A stretch of DNA of 64,000 bases, taken from assembly GCA_037783545.1 (NCBI GenBank), contig JBBELK010000060.1, forward strand, positions 1,426,001 to 1,490,000, read 5' to 3'. The first letter of the stretch is position 1, and each line of letters begins with the position of its first letter. The notes under the pieces are model-generated. The model was not told the DNA's origin. It was given only the letters and a program-made list of their open reading frames with translations, and did no database searches. The translations under genes and the position numbers were made by a program. Positions 52,328 through 63,189 of this stretch are shown here, piece by piece. The stretch is from Henricia sp. BOLD:AAB3569 (taxonomy: Eukaryota; Echinodermata; Asteroidea; Spinulosida; Echinasteridae).

Positions 52328-55300
52328 ATGGCAGGCACAATGCGGGGAGTACCAGACCGGCTAACAACAAGAAACAGTATGGCGGCCGCAGCAGGCGAAA
52401 GAGTTGGCGAGGACGGGGCATATTACCTGGAACGTATCCTTTCCTCGGTTGATTTATCAAACATACACTGTTCAGGTCATTCCTTACTTTTAGGCCACCC
52501 ATTTTTGTACAAACTATTTAAACTTTCTGCGAATTCGTGCGCGTAAACGAAAACTTTGCGCGTTCGCGTTCGGGCCACTTTTTTCAATTGGGCCGGGGGG
52601 CGAGTTGGTCAGGGGGCGACTCGGTTAGGGGGCGACTCGGTCAGGGGGCGAGTCGGTCAGGGGGCGACTTGACCTACATTATACAGCCAATAAAAAAACG
52701 GCCTTTATATTGAGCATAAAACGCCATCTTTAATTTGTTAAAGTTTAACCAGTCTTTGGCCAGTTATTCCTGTTTTTACCCCACAATTTCCCTCAAAAAT
52801 CAAATCCCGCCCTCTTTTCACAAAAATAATCTTGTCATTCTGAAGAAAAAGATCAAGAGTAACAGTACTATAGGTAAGTGGTTTGATAAAAAATGACACC
52901 ATTAATCTCTTATATGGACAGGAAATGGGGTAAAGTAAGGAATGCCCTGTTCAGCAATATTGTTATGGAACAATGAAGTAAAATAATGTGACTTTTGGAA
53001 ACATTTGGACACACTTTTCAACTCTCCACGTTCGTTTTTAAAAAAGGCCAGGCCCAGGCCCCAGGGGCCAATTTCAGGCAGTCTGTGAAAGTCGGACCCT
53101 CCGGCTCTTCCGGATCTTTGTCAAAAATTGATATTTAACGAACAGAAAGACCTAGTTTGACTTCCAAATACGCTTCCCTACCTTTTACCACCATGTATTG
53201 CACCAATTTGTAATCATACACCGCATCGACTATCCACAAAGTGAAATTTTCGAAGAAATAGGCGTAGGAAGTGCAGGACACTAAGAAAAAAGAAATTGGT
53301 TTTTTTCCACGCCGGATCTTTAAAAATAAGGCCTGTACATGGCGGTAAAAGGTATGGAAGCGTATTAAGAAGTCAAACTAGGCACTTTCTGTTCATTAAA
53401 TAGCCATTTTTGAAAAAGATCCGGAAGATCTGGAAGGATCCGGAGGGTCCGTTTTTCACCCACACCCCCAATTTCATAAACATGATAAAAGCTGTTTGAT
53501 AGAAAAATTTGCTTAGGTTAGCAGTTGGGAACTTTCACTAGATTGAGCGTAATCGCTCCATTGAGCGAAGCTGCGCAGTTGTTCAAGCTGCTAGGTTCAA
53601 TCGCGGAAAGAGGCGATAACTCGTTTGGGCGTTGGTGGGAGCGGAGCAGCTCATAGTCATAGACCATTTCGAAATTTTCGTGGCCATTTTGTAGGAGGTG
53701 CAAATAGCGCCCTCAAGTGCCGCATGCGTGCACAAAACATATCTAAGGCGGCTTCGCGCACTGGATACAACTTCGCAATTAATTTTTTGGACTAATTCAA
53801 TCGATGACATTGACGATAAAACTGGTTGATAGTGATTCTACACGAATTGTTCTTATACTTCAGTCGAACAATCTAAATCTGGGAAATTGGTCTACGACGG
53901 CAAGGTCGGTATCTAATGTATATCGGTGGCATATTTCACCTGATGCTTTCTCTTTTCACTGTTAGCCGCTTCTTTGATTTTCTTGAGGACATCATCGTCT
54001 ACGAGATCAAAACTACATTGAGATTCCACCATTAGGCCTATCATCCTGTTTTTAACAGTGTCGGCTTAATATTTACAATGTAGCACTGCACAGTTATGCA
54101 CAGCTATGCTACACGAGCGACTCGTGCGCCCAGTACGCACTAAAACTTACTATGCCCCACGAGCGACTCGTGCGCCCAGTACGCACTAAAACTTACTATG
54201 CCCGGGGCATAGTTAGATTTCTACAGTCCATGCCCCAACTTTTAACCAATCAGATCATGACAGGAATCTAAACATTACTTATACCCTCAGTTACTCTTTG
54301 CTCATCAAGTTGTGCTGTGCAGAACTATTATGTTATGTTCACTTTGATTTCTTCCTTAAAATATAATGTGCACCTAAAAATTTCCTTAACATGGGCTGTT
54401 TACAGAGGCAACTGTTCCAGTGGATTCTGATGATGAATTTACATATGAAGAAGTACCAATTGATGATGACTTTGCATCAGGTACGTGTTGCCAGTGTTTG
54501 GGTTGTAATTACTTTTAGAAGGCTAAAAGTGTTGTTTTTGACGTTTATATTGGGACGTTATCATTTTCTCTATTACACTTTTAGCCCCTTAACATTTTAA
54601 CCCCCTTCGTCGTGTGGACCATTCGAACACGCCCTCAAGAGGCTAATTACCCATGTCAAAATTCTCACCGTAAATTCCAAATCAGACAATTAAAAGCACA
54701 CCATGGAGGTCCTTGTAATTTCAAGACTTCTGTACCCTTGTCGTTCATTGTCCATGATGACTCAAACATCAAAAAAGGATAAAAGGGAGCAAAATCTGGC
54801 GTAAAATCGACAAATCTGGACAGACGGGAGACTTGACCATGACTTGACCATGTTGAAATCGCGTCAAAAGGAAAGTAGTCCCACCAACGCGGATGGATTT
54901 TGTTTAGCCTAGACTGGCCCCCTGTCTATGTGCGCTACGCTGCTCTCGCTCATATACAACGCGTGGGGAAGTAAATATGTGGACAGGGGGCCAATCTAGG
55001 CTAAACAAAATCCATCCGCGTTGGTGGGACTACTTTCCTTTTGACGCGTCTCAGCATGAAGTCTGTGTACCGCACTGGCTGAAAATTTTCAATTTTACGC
55101 AAGATTTTGCTCCCTTTTATCCTTTTTTGATGTTTGAGTCATCATGGACAATGAACGACAAGGGTACAGAAGTCTTGAGATTACAAGGACCTCCATGGTG
55201 TGCTTTTAATTGTCTGATTTGGAATTTACGGTGAGAATTTTGACATGGGTAATTAGCCTCTTCAGGGCGTGTTCGAATGGTCCACACGACGAAGGGGGTT

Positions 55301-58300
55301 TAAATGTTAAGGGGCTAAAAGTGTAATAGAGAAAATGATAACGTCCCAATATAAACGTCCAAAACAACACTTTTAGCCTTCTAAAAGTAGGTTGTAATAG
55401 TCTGTTGTTCATAAACAAATTTGTTCGTAAAACTAACTTTATGTGCTTGAAATAAGACACAGAGAAATATTTTAGTCATTGCACGATGCTCTTTATCCAA
55501 TTTCCAGTGATGCACCCACTGTGGTAGTCGTGTTGGTTCAGATTTTTGAAAAAAATAGTTAATTTTGACAAAAATATTTCATTAATTTCAAAACACTGCT
55601 AAGGCATGTTTGTTAAAATGTGGAGTGTAACATTCGTCAAAAGATGAGATGCAAAACAATTCGCTGCAAAATTAACAATTCTATAAAGCAAAATGTAATT
55701 TCTTTTAATGAAAGAAAAAAATGCAACTAAAGAACACTTTCCTTGATGATGCAAGGAAAGTTTGTGTCATATAATGTGTGCATTACCATAACAATCTTCA
55801 AGGATGTTATGATTTTTTTCCTTTTTTCCCCTTTTTTTCTCTTTTTCTTTTCCTTTTTCCCAAATTTACCCCGAGCATGAAAAGTGGCATGAACTTGCCA
55901 TGTAAAATGGTATTTTTCTGCATTACATGAGGAGGGATTTTTCGGACTAGGTCCGGGCTGGAATTGTGTGCTGCAGATGAAAAGAAAACTGCAGTAAGGT
56001 TGAGAAATATACGCAAAAAGGGTATTTTAGAAACATCAAAATCAGATGCACATTTATGAATCCCTAAATTCTGTTTGCGACCAACTTCGAAAAGTTAGTG
56101 AATACGAAAAGACACAGAAGTGTAAGGAGAAAATTGTAAAGTTTAAGAATATGCCCTCCCCTAACTCCCAAAAAAAAGCATCAGAAAGTCTGGACAAGAA
56201 AATTAATGGTTTTCTTGACATGGCCTGTTTGCTATCAAGTAAAGAGCCTTGGACATCATTGTCTCTTCCAATTACATGTACATACCGGTATATACATGGG
56301 TCTTTCCACAGTAAAGGGGGCATTTTGGCAACACAGACCATATTTTTGAGGAAAAACCTTTGTCTGGTCTCAAAATAAAAGAAATAAGTTTAAGTTGTTC
56401 TGAAGAGATACTGCCCAAAAATGGTTACAAATAGTGCAACAACATGCCTTTCTAAAAACCCTGTGTACAAATGTCTAATATACGCTCGTAACCAGGACGG
56501 ACACTCGTGTTACATTTTAGGCCGTCCTGGTTACAAGCGTATATTGGAAATTTGTACACAGGGTTTTTAGAAAGGCATGTTGTCACACTATTTCTAACCT
56601 TTTTTGGGCCTAAGTTATCTCTTCAGAACAACTGAAACTTATTTCTTTTATTTTGAGACCAGACAAAGGTATTTTCTGGAAAATATGGTCTGTGTTGCCA
56701 AAATGCCCCCTTTTACCGTGGAAAGACTCGCATGTAGTTGGGTTGGGTTCCTGTGGGATACTACTGTGCTTCATAGCTCAGATGGTAGAGCATCTGCCCA
56801 GAGTGTTAGGAGTCCCAGGTTCAAATCCTTATAAGGACCATATGATTTTTCTTTCACCCCCATGTTTGGCTCTTCCATCTCTGTGATTCCAGAGCCAGAT
56901 GAAGACCTTCACACAGCCGTCAGGACCATACAAGAAGCACAGGATGATCAGGAAGCTTTGGTAATTGGCTTATTCCTTGCATTTTGGAACATGCTGGTCT
57001 AGCAGATGGTGCTTCATCAAACTTAAAGGCAAAAAAGAATCTGATGACACCTTCTGGGGAAGATTGCAATACGTGGTATAAGACCGGTTTATAGGCTTAG
57101 CTGACTAACGCAGCATCTGCCCTCACAGCATCTGCCAGTCTATATAATTATAGCCCGCTTGCAGTATCGTGGTATTAATGTTAGTCCAGTCTAAGAATTT
57201 AAGTACGCGGCGAACAGGCTATAATTGGTCTATATTTTTGGACACGGCGCTGCATCTTGTAATTTTTTGCTGAAAGAAGACGAAAAGTGTTGTTAACAGA
57301 ACACACATTTATTATGCCCATTGGTGCCTTCTTAATGCTATTTGATAACTTTCATAGACCCCGTTCTCACTAGAGAAATTGCCTCGTTCATCGAAGATTA
57401 GTTAATCATCGAAGGGAGCCGTTCACATTACAAATTTGCTTCCTCAAATGAATTGCGATTCTAATCATCGTCGAATGAAGAGGCGTGCGTTCACATCAGT
57501 AAATCTCTTCGTCGAATCATCGTCGAAAGAAGCGATTTCTCTAGTGAGAACGGGGTCCTAGTCAGTTTCTTTGCAAATACAGTGAAAGCGCTAGCGCCAT
57601 CAAGTGGCTTCATGATTGGTATGTGTGTTTTTTTGGCTGGTGTAGCCGTACTGCAGGAAGACTGGTTTATTGCAATGGGCTAAACCAGCAACTAAGCCAA
57701 GACTGGCTAAGTTGGGTAGCCGGCTATCAAAGACCAATCTTAGACCAGTGGCTAAGTCAATTTTATTGCAATTCGCCCATGGTGTATAAATGGGTTTCAA
57801 GACCCAAACATGCTAAAGCCCTTTTTAACTTGCACTTATTAGAGCAAGTACTGGTACGATGGTGGATGCCAGATACCCCTGAATGGAATCCTTAAAATCG
57901 ATGACCATTGAGACTTGACTTGGTCTCTTTCTTGTTGTGTTGGTTAAAATCCTCACATATTTGATCTTGGTATTACACAGTTTTGTTTAACCCAACAGGT
58001 ACGAGGAGACAGATTGGCCCCGCCCCCTGTCAATCTGAGACCTGAGGTAGTAGATGATTTTGTGCGTAACTTCCTCGTGAAGATGGGCATGACACGGACC
58101 TTGGACTGCTTCCAAACTGAATGGTAACAGTAAAATCATGTTTGCTTTAATAACGTTACAAACTTTAGGTTTAAAAAAAGTAAAGTCGTTTCACGAGCAA
58201 AAGTAGCTCACATGTTTGACCAGTACTCATCCCTGGTTTCCATGGCAAGGAGTGACTAGGAGCATTGCTACTCCCCCTGGATGGGATATGCCATGCAGTC

Positions 58301-61300
58301 CATCGCAGGTACACCCCAGCAGTTAGTTGGGTTTCCAACCAGTAATTGCCAGTACCCATTTATACACCTAGGTGGAGTACGTAAGACAATGTAAAGTAAA
58401 ATGTCTTGTCTAAGGACCACGGATGCCAGTCTTCCGGCTATAGCTGGAATTCCGGCTTTTTCTTATTTTTGAAAAAGAAACCCGGCAAAGCCTTTTTTCC
58501 ACACCGGAAAAGTAAACGGCCGGAAATATAAGGAGAATATATTTTCAACTCTACAAGTCAACAAAAAACGGGGAAAAGTGTCTCACTTACTGATCAACGA
58601 TGTCCGGATATGCCATGTAGGCCTATGTCATGTATGTACAGCCTATGTACATGTATGTACACGCACGTAGCACGTTTTCCCAATGATTTGCACACATGCA
58701 GTATGTCTGTATCCCGGCCATAATCATTCACGGCTAAAGTATTGCTAAACCAGACTATCGATCAGAAGTACATAGAGGGCGCTGTATCCATACAGCAGTG
58801 GCTAGATCACATACATACTGACATATCCATTGCATTGCACTCATACTGTCAATGTACATACTGTACAGTATACTATGCTGGCGAGTCCATGTGCACACAT
58901 ATGCTGTTATGATTTTTATTTCCCGGCCCTGAAGGTAAGAGCCACTGGCATCCCTGCTAAGGACACAACGAAATATCAGTGACCATGCCTTGAACCATGG
59001 ATGCACACGTTATCCGACGCATTATCCACTAGACCCCCCATGCCTCCACGTAAGAAACTTTAAGCAAATATGAAATATCAGTGAGGTTTATGGAGTTGAT
59101 TTTCTTTTAAAATACTGGACTTCAGAGAATGGAAAGGAAAAAAAATCTTCATAATTTCATCCCAGACAATCTTGGATTTAACTAAGAAAAGTCCTCTTGC
59201 ATCCAGGTATGAACTTCAGCAGCGTGGTCTCTTGAATGAAGAAGATGTTACAACTGTGCCAGATCTGTACACTCGCAATCAGCAGCTGGATGACCAAGTC
59301 AAAACACTCAGGAGGGACTTGGACAAGTTCAGGGATGCAGCAAAGTAAGCTTTGGTGTCTGGTGCCAGTTCTACGAGAGAAAAACAAGGATTTAGCAAGC
59401 ATTTTGCACAGTGAACGCAACTAAATGTCACATACATGAGTGAATGCAATTTTAAAGTTGACGAGTCATGACCAGTCATGACCAGTCATGACCAGTTGTG
59501 ACTAACCATGTGTGAACGCACCCTCAGTCTTAGTCTTAATTGGACTGTCGATCTTGGGGTGGATTGCAATAAAGAAAGTTAGGACGTCCTAACTCTAACA
59601 TCACTTAGACATCATAGATTATCTAATGTTTAATAAGGTACGGTAGATTTCTGGCAATGTACTCCAACGCTGACATGTACATGTACTCTAATGCGGTCTG
59701 TTTGTCTGTCTGTACAGTAAGGCCAAGGACACATACATCAAGCTGCGTAAGGAGAGAGACTTCAATCGCATGCATCACAAGAGGGTGGTGCAGGAGAAGA
59801 ATAAGCTGATAGATGACATCAAACGGTAATAACCCTCTCATCAGTGCAAGACATACACTGTACGTTCTTTGTTAAGATTTGTTAACACTTTTGAGCCTAT
59901 AGCTAGCGGCCGCGCCCGCGCTCTGGTCGGCGCGTATGGAACACGCACATGCACACATAAACTGCACGCTCCCGAAAGCAAATTGTGCACTGTAACAAGT
60001 ACCCAGTCGTGCGCGTACAACACGCTTGCATTACGCGTAACGCGCGCGATAAAACAAAAACATATTGACGCACATCTAGCAGTTGTACGAACGCGGTGTT
60101 GACACTGTGGGTGTAGAAAGTGAATGCAAAACAAGTTTTACTGATTTACACAAAAAAGGTATTTATGAATGGGATTAAAAGTGGGTTTGGCAGGTCTTAA
60201 ACAATCTGTTTGAAACCGGATAGGGGCCTGGATGCTGATAATGGCCTTCGGCTTGGGCCATTATCAGCATCCAGGCCCCTATGCGGTTTTAAACATATAT
60301 GGGTCATTCTATAAATTTGGGGTCCAATTTTTCTGTCCCCCGTTACATCTGACATCTTGTAAAATGTTGTATTTTGTAAATTCAGGACATATTCTTTAAA
60401 TACTTTCTATCTCAAAGAGATGATTACATAAAGTACAATTCATAAAAATATGTTTTGAAGGCATTTTTAATGATACTTGTAAGGCAAATAGCAGTATATG
60501 TCAGGTGTAACGGGGACAGAAAAATGTCACACGTTGGACCCCAAATTTATATAATGACCCAAATGTGCAAGACCATTCAAACCCACTTTTAATCCCTAAG
60601 TCAAACCTCGATAATAAGAGCACTGTTAATACAACATTCTGTTTATAACAAAGAAAAATTCAAGTCCCAATCCTTTGTTCTTCATTGTTTTCATTCCTGT
60701 TAATACAAGGTTGCTGTTATAACAAGGCAATTTTCAAAGTCCCAATAACCTCTTATTAATGAGGTTCAACGGTATAGTATTGTCTTATTAAAACAGTCCT
60801 AGTCTGCTTGCAATGGCTGGTCATTTCGGGGAATCGGTAACCATTTTGTAACTTTCTTTATAAATTTGACAACAGAAACATAATTATAGGAAAACTGGCC
60901 AATTAATCTTTCTCAAAACTGGATCCTCTTTTTTCCAGCACATGTATATCAGGAAAAATCTGCAGTAACATATTCCATGAAAATGCTTGTATTATTACTT
61001 TTATTGCTCAGCCGTACATGTATGTGGGAAACAAACTTTCTAATTAGTTTCTCTATTTTTATACTTTTGGGTTGTGTATTTGAAGCTGACAAACAAACAA
61101 AATTGTCTCAGATATTCTTCCATTGTGGTTTTTAACAACAGACTGAAGAAGCACTATACATCTTATGAGCCCACCTTGCAGCAGCTGAAGCAGAAATATG
61201 AGATGGCCATGAAGGAAAAAATGCTGTCTAAACTGGAGAGGGACAGGGCTGTCAACCAGGTACAGGAATTTAAAAACACTTACCAGATCACTCTTTTGAC

Positions 61301-63185
61301 CCGCCAGTTACCTCATGGTTGATGAGATGATTTTGATATCATTGAAGATTGCAGATTTTCCTGTTTTCTTCTCATCGATGATATTTTGGTGAGGTTATTT
61401 TACATGATTGTTGGATTAGAACGTAATTAATTTTCTGAAAAATCTGAACAACTCCTTTAATTAGTACACTTACAAATATTTAAGAGTCGTCATATTAGCC
61501 AATAAATGTTTGTTCTGACTGGACCAGTATCTCACACTCTGGCCATATCGGAGTATATATGGAATATTGCATATTGATACTGTGCAGTAGAGTGCATCCA
61601 CACTGGGTGCACCAAAGCGCACATATGTATATGCACGTATACTGCATCGAGTGAATTATATAATATTGGATGGCTTTAAGGGTGATATGAGAATATACCG
61701 CACGAGTCATGAAAATACCGAACGAGCCAAAGGCGAGTTCGGTATTTTCATGACAAAAAGACATCCAATATTATTATTGTTATATAAAATGAAGCTTTGT
61801 TTTGAAAGATTTCTGCAAGATTTTTGTCTGTTTGGTGTGCTTTTGTTATTGTTGTACAGTATTTTTTGTTACTGTACTCTTGCGTGCGTAGCACACACGC
61901 GCAATCCATTCACTTGATGCACGACGCGCGCGTACGCTTGTGCTTGGGTGCACCCAGTGTGCACGCGCAACAGATTGGGGTTCTGTGCTGCACAGTATCA
62001 GAAACGCACGGTATCCACAAAAGCTTCATTTTATATAATAATATGGCATATTGTTGTATAAAATGAAGCTTTTGCAGATACCGTGCGTTTCTGATACTGT
62101 GCAGTAGAGTACGTCCACACTGGCGAAGCGCACACATACGCATGTATACTGCATCAAGTGAATGCATACTGTACAAAAATACTGTATAGCAGTAACAATT
62201 TATAATTGGTACTCTCAATTTAGGGTAGTTAAACAAATTTTTTGAAATCTTTTGATTAGTTCTTTAAATTATTTGAAACTCCGTCGTTTATTGTACTCTT
62301 GCCATGAATTAGATTCTTGCTTTAACAGCATTTTAGAGTTAGACAACTTTCTCTTCACTGCATTTTATTGTTTATTATAACAGGTTGCCGGCCTGCAAGC
62401 CACTCTGCGTAACCTTGAAGGAGGCAGTCGCGAGAGTGGATCCACCGAGTTATCCAAGGCTGATCGCCGATTGATGTTTGCCTCAGGTGTAGGGCCTACC
62501 CAGACTGCTGTGTGCCAAGCCAGGGAGATGTTCACCCAACCCTACCCGCTAGATCCTGAGAACATGGACGTCACAGACCAGCCACAACCGAGACATCCTG
62601 ATGTATGTTTGTGTTGTTGTTGTTAAAGGAAGAGAAACACTTGCAGAAGGTTGCTTATTTCTCCAAAATATAGCCAGCATGGCAAAGTTTGTTATAAAAG
62701 TAGCACATGAAGGGCTTATATGTTCAAACTCTATCCCTTCTGACCAAATTGTATCCCTTCTGATAAGCCACAAGCCCAGAGGGTGCACCACACCACACCA
62801 CACCACAGACCAAACACATGTAGTCAGACCTGGGCAAGTCTAGGCAAGGTGCAAAAACGGCTCTATAAAAATGACATTTTTCACAGGGTTACCAATATCT
62901 ATGATGTTTTGTTGATAAAATAAAGTAAATGCTTTAAAAATTTGTTCGGAGAAAAAAAACAAATTTGCTGAGAACCACAGACTGTATATCTTTAATCGAA
63001 GAGTTGATTTCCCATGTTTTTTCTCACTTTATTTTTCTGGTGTTTATGCAGGATTCAGAATTCCCAACAGACATCGGTGTCAACCCACAATTGTCGAAGG
63101 TCAAAGGGCCATCTGCCCATTTGACCCGTACCGGAGGTTTAAGACTCACTCATACGATTCAAGCACACACCCTAGCTGTTGGTGG
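52328..63185 (+). CDS. SPAG16: SPAG16 (PF20), N-terminal nine exons; WD40 part lies beyond the window
   Basis: Exons 52328-52433, 54406-54480, 56893-56960, 57999-58123, 59207-59344, 59718-59825, 61142-61259, 62384-62602 and 63052 to 63181 or 63185 join in phase, giving about 362 residues. Recognisable blocks: GAYYLE at the end of exon 1; EFTYEEVPIDDDF (exon 2); FLVKMGMTRTLDCFQTEWYE (exons 4-5), a LisH motif nearly identical to vertebrate SPAG16; KERDFNRMHHKRVVQEKNKL (exon 6) and SYEPTLQQL (exon 7), coiled coil; DSEFPTDIGVNPQL and AHTLAV (exon 9), just before the WD40 propeller. The protein is a structural part of the ciliary central-pair apparatus. The start at 52328 is the first ATG in frame; a second is at 52340. 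The exon 1 donor (GTATCC) is weak but gives the Gln codon found in orthologs. Two donors are possible for exon 9. Confidence 0.92.
52594..52674 (+). repeat. 16-bp G-rich minisatellite in SPAG16 intron 1
   Basis: Five units close to GGGGGCGASTYGGTYA. The same unit occurs at 15290, 37 kb away. Confidence 0.8.
53085..53459. mobile_element. Foldback element in SPAG16 intron 1
   Basis: GTGAAAGTCGGACCCTCCGG and CCGGAGGGTCCGTTTTTCAC, then AAGATCCGGAAG and CTTCCGGATCTT, pair; inner arms TAGTTTGACTTCCAAATACG also pair. About 130-bp arms. Confidence 0.65.
54510..55389. mobile_element. Mutator-type foldback, 880 bp, 9-bp TSD
   Basis: TACTTTTAGAAGGCTAAAAG and its mirror form the ends of two arms of about 430 bp each; only a handful of differences were seen between arms. 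GGTTGTAAT at 54501-54509 is repeated exactly at 55390-55398. A short non-palindromic centre (about 54925-54970) holds CGCTACGCTGCTCTCGC. Long terminal repeats with 9-bp duplications are typical of Mutator elements. It begins 30 bp after SPAG16 exon 2. Confidence 0.85.
56298..56729. mobile_element. Foldback with GGGTCTTTCC ends in SPAG16 intron 2
   Basis: GGGTCTTTCCACAGTAAAGG and CCGTGGAAAGACTC pair; arms of about 190 bp include GACCAGACAAAGG and GTTTTTAGAAAGGCATGTTG. Flanking ACAT and GCAT differ at one base. Confidence 0.65.
56764..56833 (+). other. tRNA-like sequence (A and B boxes) before SPAG16 exon 3
   Basis: TAGCTCAGATGGTAGAGCA and GGTTCAAATCC are good internal promoter boxes at tRNA spacing, but the acceptor and anticodon stems do not pair. 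Read as a tRNA pseudogene or a SINE head. Confidence 0.5.
57357..57557. mobile_element. MITE, GACCCCGTTCTCACTAG ends
   Basis: GACCCCGTTCTCACTAGAGA and the mirror at 57538-57557 pair. The interior repeats ATCATCGTCGAA and ATCATCGAAG. In SPAG16 intron 3. Confidence 0.7.
57999..59344 (+). CDS. SPAG16: SPAG16 exons 4-5: LisH motif and start of coiled coil
   Basis: The block VVDDFVRNFLVKMGMTRTLD is the most conserved stretch of the SPAG16 N-terminus and forms a LisH dimerisation helix pair. The codon for the Trp after QTE is split by the intron (TG at 58122-58123, G at 59207). The intron carries a minus-strand SINE with a hAT element inside it. Exon 5 continues with YELQQRGLLNEEDVTTVPDL, matching the vertebrate sequence around VPDVY. 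Confidence 0.9.
58235..59045 (-). mobile_element. tRNA-derived SINE split by a hAT element
   Basis: On the minus strand the head reads GGGGGGTCTAGTGGATAATG and CCATGGTTCAAGGC, and the body continues after the insertion with TAGACAAGACATTTTAC and GTGTATAAATGGGTACTGGC. The insertion is 58418-58956. Confidence 0.75.
58418..58956. mobile_element. hAT element (539 bp) nested in the SINE, 8-bp TSD
   Basis: CTAAGGAC at 58410-58417 and 58957-58964 flanks CACGGATGCCAG and CTGGCATCCCTG. The interior has no transposase. The SINE sequence resumes exactly when the insert and one CTAAGGAC copy are removed from consideration. Confidence 0.85.
59462..59495 (+). repeat. 10-bp tandem repeat
   Basis: Three and a half units of CATGACCAGT in SPAG16 intron 5. 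Confidence 0.8.
60174..60598. mobile_element. Foldback with an inner hairpin and a second foldback inside
   Basis: GGGATTAAAAGTGGGTTTG and CAAACCCACTTTTAATCCC are the outer ends. The centre is a 33-bp hairpin (60213-60289, AGGGGCCTGGATGCTGATAA arms, TTCG in the loop). The GGGTC element 60301-60560 interrupts the right arm. Confidence 0.65.
60301..60560. mobile_element. Foldback with GGGTCATTCT ends, nested
   Basis: GGGTCATTCTATAAATTTGG and the mirror at the right end; flanking ATAT and AAAT. Same family as 846-1090 by shared inner text (CAGGTGTAACGGGG). Confidence 0.72.
61495..62235. repeat. Complex of palindromic repeats in SPAG16 intron 7
   Basis: TGTGCAGTAGAGTGCATCCACACTGG-like text occurs near 61580 and 62100; GAAACGCACGGTATC near 62003 pairs with GATACCGTGCGTTTC near 62077; the centre 62020-62067 is an AT-rich palindrome with AAGCTTCATTTTATA arms; AATACCGAACGAGCC near 61714 pairs with GAGTTCGGTATT near 61735. 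Probably two or three elements inserted together. Confidence 0.55.
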
Positions 63186-63189
63186 GTAT

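Noticed and set aside
56764-56833. Functional tRNA gene before SPAG16 exon 3
   Set aside because: The acceptor and anticodon stems do not pair although the promoter boxes are good.
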